Assembly: GCA_008692225.1 (NCBI GenBank)
Contig: VICG01000004.1
Span: 1,116,501 to 1,180,500 of the forward strand
Length of the DNA stretch: 64,000 nucleotides
Reading direction: 5' to 3'
Source: Monilinia fructicola
Taxonomy: Eukaryota > Ascomycota > Leotiomycetes > Helotiales > Sclerotiniaceae
The position numbers and the translations under genes were made by a program. Of this stretch, positions 1 through 11,225 are shown in pieces (position 1 is the first letter of the stretch; every line of letters starts with the position of its first letter). The notes below the pieces were generated by a model. It had not been told where the DNA came from. It worked only from the letters and a program-made list of their open reading frames with translations, and made no database searches.

Positions 1-1797
1 ACCGCCCCATCTAACTTGGAATCATGTCCTGCTCCGCTATTGCTACCACTAATACCAATACTTGAAGCGCCGTCATCGACCTTCTTCTTGGATTCCGAAA
101 CAATTTTATCTGCCTCGGATAGCTTGCCTAGTCCCATGTTGCCATCGCCTTCGACACCAATTGCAGCATGAGAATCTTTTGCGGTTGCAACGAGGAGTGG
201 CCGATTGAATCGAACAATCATACAAGATAAATTGTCAGTACTGAAACGAGCGAGAGCGTATTCGACCAGCTGTTTGGCTGCGGCGACAGGATCTTGTTGA
301 TGGCGAACAAGATCAACAGCTTCTTGATCCGAACAGACATCCCATAACTAGGAAACTTCGATTAGTAGCGTTCTACATGATGTTCAAAGGGGGACTTACA
401 CCATCACAAGCCAAGATGATGAATTCATCACTATCAGGCTGTATAACCGTCTCAGTCGTATATGGATGGCCTGTGACCAAATCCTTCATATACGCATCTC
501 CTAATGCACGAGTAACTGCCAAAACACCATTGACACGATTGTTGAGGATCAAACCACCTGCATTTGCAACACGTTTTCCTTCGTTTTCATCACTGCCCTT
601 ATGGTCATAAGACAGACGTAAAGCCTTTCCGTTACGACACAACACGATCCGTGCATCTCCAACGTTAGCTGTATACAGAACTCTGGCACGAGAAGAGGTG
701 CTTTTGAGTTTTGCGTGAACATCTCCAGTAGAGGCATTCACCGCAGCATTTGGCTGTTGCGAGGTGGATTTGCTCAAATCTACACCACTATCTTCATTCT
801 TTGACGTTTCTTCAGCGGCTTTGATGGCGGCGGCAGTCGCAGGCGCAATCGCAGTCGAGCCGGTGGCAGATGAAGGATTTGGTATCCTATCCTCCCAGCG
901 AAGAACGGCTGTAACTGCCGTGCAGCCGCTGTTTTTCAGCGGCAGTTTCTCCAACTGTGCATCAACCGTTGTAAAGGTCTGATCGAGAAGTTCAGGAATC
1001 GGTGTATTTGGATTCTTTCGTATAGTCTCCTCCAAGATGAGATGTAGTTTCTTCCCACACCAATCTGCAGCAAATGTACCTGCATGACCATCGAAGATTG
1101 CAAAATAACCATTATCTGTTTCCATCATCGACTGCGCAGATCCCGGCCGGGCAAGACTATCGGATGAATCACTCGCCACTTTATCTGATTTTTCCGACTT
1201 CGAACTGGAATCGGCTCCTACGACGGGGGCGGGCGTATGTAAGAAGTTGTACAAGAAAGCATGTGTATCCTCCATTGTTCGACGACATTTCTTATTCCTG
1301 TCTTCCCAAACACCAACTTTAAAGGTTGATCTTGGACCCGGACGAGATTCTCCCGCCGAATTATTATGCTGACCTTGGGGGACTGCCAACGCCGGGTCTT
1401 GTTTTCCAAGCTTCTGCAATGGTGTCTGCGTCACCGCGTCGCCCGATTTTCCCGACATGAATCCCGAAGAATTAGGACTCTGACTGAAGTGCAAGGAGTT
1501 TTTCGCACTCGCAAGGAAAGAGCTGGCTTTGCTGCCCACCCCACTACTCCGACGTTTTTTCTCTCCGGAACCATCGCCTGGAATCGCGCGACCTGGGGGA
1601 CTACCATTACCACTACGCTTTTCTGATGTGCCACTCTCACCATCGAGAACTTTTGACGCAGTTGATGCATCGCCTTGGTTGTTGAGAGCTGCCGATGAAT
1701 CGGTGGTGGGTTCGGAAGAGGTGGTGGTCGTGGTCGTGGGTGTGGTGGAAGCTGCGGACTCTTTTGGTGGGGAACTAGAACTAGAGCTACCAAACAT
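1..1797 (-). CDS. PP2C-type Ser/Thr protein phosphatase (Ptc1-like), 3' end beyond the window
   Basis: Mg/Mn-dependent PP2C phosphatase. Family members dephosphorylate stress MAP-kinase and other regulatory targets; the Ptc1-like assignment is by overall resemblance. Start ATG is at 1797. Exon 1 is 1797-400, a 52-nt intron runs 399-348 (GTAAGT donor, CTAAT branch, TAG acceptor), and exon 2 runs from 347 off the left edge. Residues 1 to about 158 are a Ser/Thr/Pro-rich, probably disordered extension. The catalytic domain starts near [10 protein letters not shown], with the metal-binding RRTMEDT, DGHAG, NVGDAR and the ACDG motif split by the intron and followed by [11 protein letters not shown]. 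Two Ser-rich low-complexity inserts interrupt the domain, one between MEDT and DGHAG and one before NVGDAR. The tail leaving the window is also low complexity. Family assignment is secure; the exact orthologue is less so. Confidence 0.93.
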
Positions 1798-2760
1798 TCT
1801 GTTGAGCAGACCTCCTTGGGAGGAAAAAGCTCCTTCTTTTATTTCCTGCCAGTTTGTTGATTTAGTTTGAATGTGTCTCGCAAAGAGACCTGTGGTAATT
1901 CTCGAATAGAAGAAATCAAAAGAGCGGATGATTTGCTCGTGGTTTGTCGTTCTTGATTTCTGACTGTAGAGTTATATGTAAGTCCGGTTCCGGGTACTGT
2001 AAATACTGTCTGTGTGTGGGGTGTGTGTGTATGTGTATGTGTGTGATATAATGATTGCAAAAGAAAGCAAGCGTCTAGGTTATTGAGAGAATTCGCACAA
2101 GGTTGAATGTCGAAAAGAGAAACTGGCTATGGTTTTAATCAACTTATTGGAATTGTGAACGATTTCAAATATCGATGGGTATGAGATGAGTGGTTTTTTG
2201 ATTTGATTTATTTGAGTAGAACCAATTGGAGTTTGGTTCTTGAATTAAATAAACAAATGAATAGATAAATAAAAAGAGGATGAGAGGATGAGAGATTGAG
2301 AGGATGAGAGATTGAGAGGATGAGAGATTGGGAGAGTGAGAAAGTGAGACAGCGAGAGAGATGAGAGAGACGAGAGAGTTGGTAGAGTCGATAGAGCTGA
2401 TAGAGTTAAGAGTTAAGAGTTAAGACTTAAAGGTTAAAGGTTAAAGGTTTAGAGATGAAAGATAAAAGACAAAAGTTGAAAGTTGACAATAGTTCTTGTA
2501 GTTACGCTTGGCTTTTAATTCATTATTTACTTGTTTATTAGTTATTAGTTGTTAGTTATTATTAGTATATACTCTGTATGTAGTACAGTATACTAGGAAG
2601 GATAGATAAGTAAGTACTAGGTAGGTAGGTAATACTTATAATATAATAATACTATATTATAATAACTATAATAAACATTATACTTATAAATAGAATAGTT
2701 ATTGTATTTATTATCTATTTAATGTTTGTTTAAACTATTTACTTAATCTACTTATTATAA
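1798..2760. other. Upstream region of the PP2C gene; simple-sequence rich, no gene seen
   Basis: This stretch would hold the promoter and 5' UTR of the minus-strand phosphatase gene. It contains a TG-rich run at about 2008-2047, purine-rich GAGAGGATGAGAGATT repeats at about 2275-2400, and TTAAGAGTTAAGAG and AAAGGTTAAAGGTT repeats at about 2405-2450. I see no open frame with coding character on either strand. Confidence 0.6.
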
Positions 2761-2835
2761 TGTATTTGGTTTACTTAATCTATTTATTAATCTATCTTAA
2801 TCTATTTGATCTATTTGATCTATTTAATCTAATTA

Positions 2836-2950
2836 ATCTATTCAATCTATTCAATCTATTCAATCTATTCAATCTATTCAATCTATTCAATCTATTCAAT
2901 CTATTCAATCTATTCAATCTATTCAATCTACCCAATCTACCCAATCTGCC
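2836..2950. repeat. 9-bp minisatellite (CTATTCAAT)n
   Basis: About ten nearly perfect copies of a 9-bp unit read through 2836-2927, then degrade into CTACCCAAT and CTGCC variants. Flanking DNA (2760-2835) is built from imperfect TCTATTTAATCTAATTAAT versions of the same unit, suggesting expansion from it. Because the unit is a multiple of three it stays open and would encode repeated Asn-Leu-Phe, but I treat that frame as incidental. Confidence 0.85.
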
Positions 2951-2989
2951 CATCTATTCTTCTATTCTTCTTCTTACTCGAGTACTATG

Positions 2990-3650
2990 ACATCGTTTAC
3001 ATTTACAAGTAAGTACTAAAGTATATTGCTTGGAAAAGACAAAGTGGGGTATTACTAGGTTCGTCCACAGGTACCTACTACTAAGGATACTACTAGGGAT
3101 ATTGCTATATTAGGAAAGTAAATGTACTTGATTATATACATACTATACACTCTACTCATATATATTTCGACTAGTATATTTCTACGATAATATTAATAAT
3201 ATTAAGAATAGTAATATTCTATTGAAATTCTTAATAGATTATAAATTTAATTAATATTAGACTTATAGTTATATTTAAATTAAGTAAAGATTATATATAT
3301 ATATATATTATAATAATTATAAAGAAAACGACTTAAGATTATTTAATAAATTAAATAACTATTAAGGATAAAGAAAATAGAATAATTAAAAAGAAGAATA
3401 ACTTATAATTATAATTATTAATTTAAAATAAATTATATCTTATAAACTAAAGTAATCGACTTATAACTTAAGATCTAATTATATTATTATAGAAACGGCG
3501 TTTTTATTCGACCTTGAGTGGTTTTAATAAAGGATTAATACTTATAGAGCTATACGCTTATAAAGCGATTGCTAGCTAGGCAGCTAGGTAGCTATTTGTT
3601 GAATTCATACTTCTATCTAATGCTTAATCTATATAGTATTAACAAAGGTA
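2990..3650. other. AT-rich gene-free block
   Basis: Strongly AT-rich from about 3110 to 3520, with many TTAATA/TATAAT words and a short TA run at about 3294-3309. No coding frame. The composition contrasts with the flanks and fits old DNA altered by repeat-induced point mutation (RIP), but no parental element is recognisable. Confidence 0.6.
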
Positions 3651-3942
3651 TTGAATGATACCAGTCAATCAATCAATCTATCTGTTAATCAACCAATCTA
3701 TCAATTATACATCTGTTATCATTGGAGATGTGAATCACTAAACTTACAGAGCCTAGCCACTGGTTTACAGAGGGTCCTCGCTAAAGCTTCAGCAGTCCAC
3801 GGAGGTGCATCCCCTAAGTCATCCCTCACCGTCTTGGGTTTGCCCATTTGACCCCTACAAATTAAAGATCTGATTCAACGAGACAACTGTACACACATAC
3901 ATACAATACTACCTTGCCCTCAATAAGCAATGTTAGTTAGAT

Positions 3943-3998
3943 CTCACTTGCAGGCAGTGACCAGGGACTCACTTGTAGGCAGTGATCAGGGACTCGCT
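3943..3998. repeat. Tandem duplication of a ~27-bp unit with C/T differences
   Basis: Two adjacent copies share the pattern CACTTG(C/T)AGGCAGTGA followed by (C/T)CAGGGACTC. The visible differences are C-to-T transitions, the kind RIP produces. No gene overlaps it. Confidence 0.7.
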
Positions 3999-4207
3999 TG
4001 ATGCAATGCACCGTCGCGTAGGCGCTATCTATATCCAGCCTCTCGACATCCCAATGCCTGCCTCGATCTCTTCTCTGCACAACCCCGCAATATATATCAT
4101 CCCTAACCTCCTAATCAACGCATTCGCCTTCGACCCCCATGAACCTCTAACAAAAGTTGCATACGCATACTCGTTACAGCAAATACATGCTGCGACGTAA
4201 ATACAGG

Positions 4208-4473
4208 ATGACATCACACAGCAGAGCGGAACAGGAGGTTTCCAAGGTGGAGATCCCAACGGACAGCGAATCCGATAACGATTCAGGTCCCGCAATGACT
4301 GAGGAAGAGGCAAAGAAGTGCCTCGCAAGCACGTACAAGCGTGGCTCGAGAAAGCCTATAAAAGGCCGTTGAAATCGCCCTCGGATGTACCATTAAGGGA
4401 AGCAGATATGAAAATTATTAAAATCAAGTCCGGTCCAGATCTCAAAGCATGGATGATGAATAGGATCTATTGA
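4208..4473 (+). pseudogene. Small coding-like segment with one frame interruption, function unknown
   Basis: From ATG 4208 a frame rich in Asp/Glu/Ser (KVEIPTDSESDNDSGPAM) runs to the TEEEAKK segment. It then closes soon afterwards at KPIKGR. In the next frame a different coding-looking stretch begins immediately: VPRKHVQAWLEKAYKRPLK, continuing to a TGA at 4471-4473. One extra A in the AAA run at 4312-4314 would join the two frames. No known domain is recognised and no splice sites were found. It could be an exon of a gene whose other parts I cannot see, a relic, or chance. Low confidence; recorded because both halves have protein-like composition and meet at one base run. Confidence 0.3.
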
Positions 4474-4972
4474 TCGGAGACTCTAATGAAAACAGCCATT
4501 GGTTTCTCCACGTGATCAGGCTATACAACTGGTTACAGAATGAACGTTGTATACTTCACGTTGTTCTCCTGAAATCAAGCACTGATAATGGCGGGAATGC
4601 ATGGGGAGGAATGGAGAGAGAGCATTGCAATGCGATGCCGAGCAGGTTCAGCAGAAAGCCGCGTGATTTTGTACAGAACATACCTGAACTGTAAGTTTTA
4701 GGCACTTCCGCATTACGATATCTCGAGTTTAGATAATTACAAGTAATACCAGAGCTCGTAAAATGCTAAACGCGAAATAGATTGATTGCTGCTCCTATAC
4801 CCCTCCTCCGGAGGGCAAAGATTCAATACCTATACATAGTGCCTTTTATAAACCTACAGCTCTTTATAAGTCTATAAAGTTAAGATGAAATCGATTAAAC
4901 TGTTTAATAAAATTATAATATTATTATTTTAAATTTCGAATTATACTATTATTTCTAAAGGCTTTCTTAGTA

Positions 4973-5146
<174 letters not shown>

Positions 5147-8100
5147 AATAATACTTTTAGTTTTGTTAATCTAATTGAATATAGCTTTATAATATAATAT
5201 TACTTTTTATTTAAATTAAGTTTTTAATATTATTTTATTCTTAAATATTTATACTTTAAATAGCTTAATATCTTTAAAAAGGATTAAAAGCGAAAATAGA
5301 CTATTAAAAAAAGTAAAAGAATATTCTATATATAAAATAGTTTTGTTTATTTATAAGTATAATAAAAAGGAAAGACTTTTTAAAAAAGAAAAAGAAATTT
5401 TATATTAAAATATTTTTTAAGGTTATATAGAAGAATTAAAATACTATAAGATTAAAGATCTAAGATTATGTTCCTATTTAAAAGTGATAAGTTCTTTTTA
5501 ATCTTTTTTATATAGGATTTTATAATTATATAATTCCTTAGTTTAGTACGTTTTTATATTCCCAAGGAGATTCAATAGAACGCAAATCAATACTATTACT
5601 ACTACTATTATTACTACAACCCTCCCTCCCCACAAAATGGTGATCCAGCAAGCGTGGAGGAATTCCATCGTACCAGGATCGTATTCTGATACCTGTAGCT
5701 AATCTTAATTGAGATGGTGAATGTTGAAGTCACAGCAGCCACAACAACGTCTTATACACTTCTGCACTTTCACCACATGTCAAGGATTTTGCAGGGCCAG
5801 AAAGCTAAAGATTCCAGAAGCCCGAAGGCATTGCAGTGTATGATGGTAATGTTGGTGTTGCTTTAAGAGCGCTACTCCATGTCCCCCAAGATTCAGCATA
5901 TCCTCTGTAGTCATCATATACCCGAGAATCTCGGCACTTTCGTAAAAAGCTAGTAGGGCTCTTCACGATCAACACACACGTTCTTTGGTGCAAATCGAAT
6001 CTCCAATTGCGTATTTATCCTTAAAAAGATGGACAAGTGTCTTTTATTAGCCATCTAAACAAATATCTAGAGTGCCAATTCACATACCAGCGTGACCAGT
6101 AGCGCTGTCCCCTGCTAGCTTTTTACGAAAGAGTCAAAACCACACGATACATAGTAAGACTTGAGGGCGATGCTCGCAAAGCACACAGGGAATCGAGAAG
6201 GGCGTTTTGATGCCATTGATTTAAAGTCCAAATCAAAACTGGCGACGGAGAGGATCGTAAGCGCGCACTTCAAATGATGCTTGCCGCAGAAATCAGACGG
6301 AGCAAGGCACAGAATTGGGCGTCACTGGGATCTCGCCGTGATCCATTACTCATTCTCACTTAAAATTCTATCAAGAATAACTTGATATTTGCCGCCAACA
6401 TTGATGTGCCATGAAGTTCTCTGCACGGCCCGATTCGTATATTCTTGCCGAACACACTCATCGAAACTGTTCGGCTAGATGTTTCGAATGTTCTATATAT
6501 GTATTCATTTCGTAAAGTGCCTACTTGGAAGGACTAATTAGTTTAGTTGGGCTGCGTAGATTGAATGTTTGGTTCTGAGTCTGCTGCCTCTATAAATGGT
6601 TTGGTGGCACAATATTCTTAGCACGGCATTGTACTACTAGCTGTCGGTCCATCACTCAGGTATTCTGCAGACCTCCCATCTACAAGTAGGCTATCTTGCA
6701 GCCGTCGTATTCTCGAATTGTGATACGCAAACAAAGCACATCGTCCATCAATACCGAAGTGCAGTCGTGAGTGTCTGGAAAGAAGCATCAGGCATGCACG
6801 ATCAAGGACTCGGTAAACCAGAGAAACCTCCCTATTCTGCTTTTCAAGTCCACCCGAACTGGTTCCTAGATGTCATGTTCTTGTTCAGAGTATTTTTCTG
6901 TCCGTGCATTGTATATTAAAATTCCTTGTCCTGTTACTATTCTGATCAGACACTGGCATACAGTACCATGACGCAGCGAAACATGAGTTTTCTTCCAACA
7001 AAGACAACCATGCACCTTTGAGTTCTCGAAATATCTGGCCTGAGTTTCATCTGAATCAACAGTCAAAAGCCTCAGCATAGCCCGACCTTCCCGCCCTCTC
7101 AAATAAGGGGCCTCATACCACGGAGAGCCTCCTCCGATCCACCGTATCGCAAACCGTACAACGGCAGTGAAGCCGCGTTCTGCTGCCATCCAAACTATAT
7201 GTGTGTGGGATCTCCCCATCGCCATCGATCTAGCCATGAGGTCTGCCTCACACAGGGTTGGGCACCAGCCGGATACTGTAGTATGCGGATGTAATCCCAC
7301 CAGACCTCTGCATATACCTCGGTATTACCTCCCTGGCCAGAGGCTCAGGAATGGGAATTTCACCTCTCCAAAATCTTGAGACATGCGGGGATTTCCAGAA
7401 CCCAATATATCCTTTTTGATCCCGATATCCCAAAGTCGTAAATCAAATATGTTCTCGAAGAAACAATCTCTTACTTAATCATCACACTTCCTATCAAAGG
7501 TCTCGCGTCCCACGATGATCATTCGATGGCAACTTATCCACGCCTCGTATTTTCCACCGCAAAATCGCACACCCGTGATGGAAGAAAATGGGATACGAAC
7601 GAACGAGAGAAATCTTGCGCACGAGCTTTAGGGATCATCGCGGACAACGTAAATCGTGGGCGGCGTGAGGACCTCAATTATATATAGGGACTTTCTGGCC
7701 AAGACTTGAACTATCCATGGATGTGATAATCGCTCGCTGGAAGAGATAAAAGATCCATATCTACACTCGATACTTGGATTAAGGATAAGACGATACGAGG
7801 AGCTAGACCTGGATTGCACGGATCGATATACGGAATTGTAAAACGGTTTTGTGACGATGGGGTCATTCCAATGTAACCGTTACAACAGTACTCGAGTAGT
7901 AACCTTGCAAACGCTACTACCATGCAGGTGGTCAATATCAGTGATATCGAATATGTAGCACAAGCGATATGGTTTTATATCATCAGAGATTAGATAGTTT
8001 ATGGTAAAAGAAGGCTTTATTATATATGATGCATTTATAAAGAACGCTTTGCAGCTTTAAGACAAATCAACGAAAACCTTCGCTTAATGATTTGAGAGCA

Positions 8101-9736
8101 TGTCCGCGGTACTTGTAGTACAGTAGGTATTTCTTAAACGACCCGAGTCAATAGCTAGGTAAGGTTAACTTGAAGGAATCATTGTTTACTAGACCTCAGG
8201 AGCATTGACCATGAAAGGAAATCGCCAAAAATCTTCGCACAGATCGAACTTCTAATTGCAAGGTTACTTTGAAAGATACTGTAGCAAATACACGAAAGCG
8301 CCCCGGAGTATAGAAACAGATTCTGATACTCGTTCTCGTAAGGTTCTCAGAATGATCTTACTCCGCCCTATCATCAAAGATGTCAAGAGAGATTTCATCC
8401 GAGTATGCTACGTACATACCCACGACTACTAGTATGATATCGTTAAAAGAGCCTTGATCTCCTCCGCTGACTTTGTATTACCACGGTACCAATTTCAATC
8501 ACATCTCCTTTGTCAATCGGGAGGCCAAGAACGATTACACAGCTAGCTACTCGTAGTAGCTACCTGGCGTAACCTCCGCTACCGGTCTGCCTAGTATGGG
8601 AACCAGTCCCGTACCCCTGAACCAACGTGTGAATCTCAGCCCTAACCATACATACCCAATACTGTATCACCACGGTACCTACTGTAGAGACCACCAGACC
8701 TCCGGCCGCAAGCGGCTAAACGCCGCACAGAAAGGACCCCCGCAAAATACAGTACACCCCCGAACCCAAGCCCTGGAATCCGCACTCGCCAACCCTGCTT
8801 GTATCGATAATACCGTACCGTACTGTACTGTATCGACGACGCCACCCATCACTCTATCAAGGATCAAGCGATCGCCACCGTGATGAAGTGGCCACTCCAT
8901 CTACTCCGTCCACCCCACCGCCCCACCGCCCCACCACTCCACATCCACACAGTATCTACAGAGTACAGTACAGTACCATTTAATTCCCACAGCTACAGTA
9001 AATACAGCACGCTACAATACGGAGTACAGCAACTCTGCAGTACAGTACTGTACCCATGCCCACACACCAGCAAACCCCAATCCAAGAATTTCGCTCGCGT
9101 ACAGCACCACGCAGCCCCTGCGCCACGCTTGTCGTCTCCCCTCCCACGCATTCGCGTCATCGCATATATGATATCGCATCCGGGTTCATACTGTACTGTG
9201 CAGGGCCTCTCAACAGCCAACCAGCGCTTCTCCCGCACCGACCGCACCGACCGCTTCCAGTCCAGTACCTACCTAGGTACGTACGGCAATCACCAGATGG
9301 GCTCAGCGTCATAGGGTAATGTGGGGAGGCCCCAAGAGGATTCAAGAGTCCCGAGAAAGGATCACCACGACGATTCCGTGTCCGTGTCCGAGCCCGGGAC
9401 TCAGGGAGGGCAGGATGCTCCTTGGGGATACGTAGAGATACGTAGATGGGAAAAATATCTTGTAATGAATACCTATGTAGCAAATAAAAGCCCAGCCCTC
9501 ACATGTGAATCCCACGGCGTGTGCACGAAAAAAAAAAAGAAAAAAAAAAGATATCCCAGACTCCAAGGCTTCCTTCCCCGGTGCACATACACATAGGAAG
9601 AAAAAGAGGGGGAAAGTCCCCAAGGAAGTGCGCTTTTCACAGAAACAAACACGCGCAAACGCCCGCCCACAACTCTGCACGTAACGCCAGATAACCATCG
9701 TGAGTCTAATATTCTGTCGCTCCCTCCTCAACCAAC
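5147..9736. other. Long gene-poor stretch
   Basis: 5150-5560 is very AT-rich. From 5560 to about 8400 composition is near average, but open frames are short, overlapping on both strands, and lack recognisable motifs. The longest, minus 6866-7300, starts with GTG and shows no family signature. 8880-9060 is dense in TACAGTACTGTAC-type words. An A-rich run with single G breaks lies at about 9528-9551. 9600-9736 would be the 3' flank of VPS2. I see no supportable gene, tRNA or transposon. Confidence 0.5.
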
Positions 9737-10606
9737 TCAATCCCTCCGCAAACTATCAAGCCTGGCCTGCAAATCATCGTCTCCCGGATCCGCAGCAGTG
9801 CCCCCACCGCCCCCAACGGCCTGGGCAACCCTTCCCTCCGGCACCGTCGCGCTCTGCAACCCCTGCGGAGTTTCCCCCATGGCCGCTTTCAAATCAATCC
9901 CAATCTCCTCCAGGACCTGCTCCACCACTTCTTCGCCCTCTTCCTCGTCTTCCAATCCCGTCACATCGTCAATCGCATCATCCATCATTTCCTGTCGCTG
10001 ATCCATGATATCATTCTCCTTCTCAAATTCCATCGCGATGCGTTGGAGCGCCGGGAGATTCATGCTGCGGTTCATACTGCCTAGAACCCCCGTGGCCCCC
10101 TTCATCGCTTGCATCATCTGTTCATTCGTTCGAACCGTCTATTCCCAAAACAGATTTAATTAGCCCATGCCCATCCATCCATCCATCCATCCATCCTTTC
10201 CCTTCCCTTCCCCCTCCCACCCTCAACCCCCCCGCGCCCCAGAGAAAGCCAAAAACAAACAACCTACCTGAATCCTCAAACTAATCGCCTGCAACTGCGT
10301 GCGCATGCTATAAAACTTCTCCACGTATCTCCTCGTGCGCACCAAATCCTTCGCCTGGATCTTCGCCGCCCCATCTGCCCCGCCTTCGCGCTCTTCTTGA
10401 TCTCCTGAATCAGCTTCTTCTCCTGATTCTCCAACTTCGTGCGCTCGCGGTCGAGCTCCCGCTGCGTCTTTTCCAGCGACCGCTGGTGCTTGCGCAGCCG
10501 CTCCGCCGGCGTCATGCGCTTGCCAAAGGCCCATTCGACGATCTGGCCGAGAGATGCGTTAGTGGGGGCTGCGTGGAGGGGGGGTGGAGGGGGGTGGTAC
10601 GTTCAT
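9737..10606 (-). CDS. VPS2: ESCRT-III subunit Vps2/Did4 (CHMP2-like), with an apparent 1-nt frameshift
   Basis: ESCRT-III subunit that assembles with Vps24 on endosomes to drive intralumenal vesicle formation and recruits Vps4. Exon 1 is only ATG AAC (10606-10601). Exon 2 is 10542-10268, starting IVEWAFGKRMTPAERLRKHQ. Exon 3 is 10138-9737, starting TVRTNEQMMQ. The N-terminal half is basic and helical (KTQRELDRERTKLENQEKKL). The C-terminal half is acidic and ends in ARLDSLRRD, matching the MIM1-type LxxLR tail that binds Vps4 MIT domains. The frame breaks between SAKAGQMG and AAKIQAKDLV at the four-C run 10369-10372; five Cs would restore it. With that base the total is 684 nt (227 aa), the usual family length, and all exon phases close. 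Exon 3 is rich in Gly and Pro before the MIM1. Identity is very secure. Confidence 0.92.
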
Positions 10607-11225
10607 GCTTGCGGATGCGTGTCTGTGGTTATGAGGAACGAGGCGCGGAGTGCGACGTGGAGGTGTTTGGGTAAGGGGGGAGAAGTAAGTGTAGGTGATT
10701 TGACGTTGTGTTCTGGGTACCTGCGCAAGTCCTCATCTGGTAATGGTTTGGTGCTCGTTTCCAAGGTTGACTCGTAGCCTTGGAGCTTGGCAGCCTTGGC
10801 CCACTACTCGCCTTAATATCAAGGCATGTAAAATTGATAGGCTTCGCATCTCCGACATTCGCCAAGGTCATCGGGAGAAATTTCCAACATGCTCACCGGG
10901 ATTATATTCGCCTGCAAAGGTCATTGGGGCGCATATCACATCTGTGCCTTCAAAAAAGCATATTACTTTGCTTGTCATTATACGAAGTAGAGTAAGTGGA
11001 GTGAGGTGTCCGAAGTAGCTAGGTACGCCATACATTCAATACTAGAGCCTACGACCAACGCCACTCATATTTTTCATTTTCCACACCCCTTCCCATTCGT
11101 CTCCTGTTTCACTAAACCATCCCATATCGTCTTCAAAGATTGCCCAAGAACGCCATTTTTTGTTCGTCTCAAAGAAGTAGTCATCACCAGTAAACGAAAA
11201 AGAGATATAGGGGTATAACAAGAAT
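10607..11225. other. Intergenic spacer between VPS2 and FZO1
   Basis: Presumed promoter of minus-strand VPS2 and 3' flank of FZO1. A few open frames exist on both strands but none has family features or splice sites that extend it. No RNA gene seen. Confidence 0.5.

Noticed and set aside
6866..7300. 144-codon minus-strand frame as a gene
   Set aside because: Begins with GTG, no motif, equally open frames on the opposite strand.
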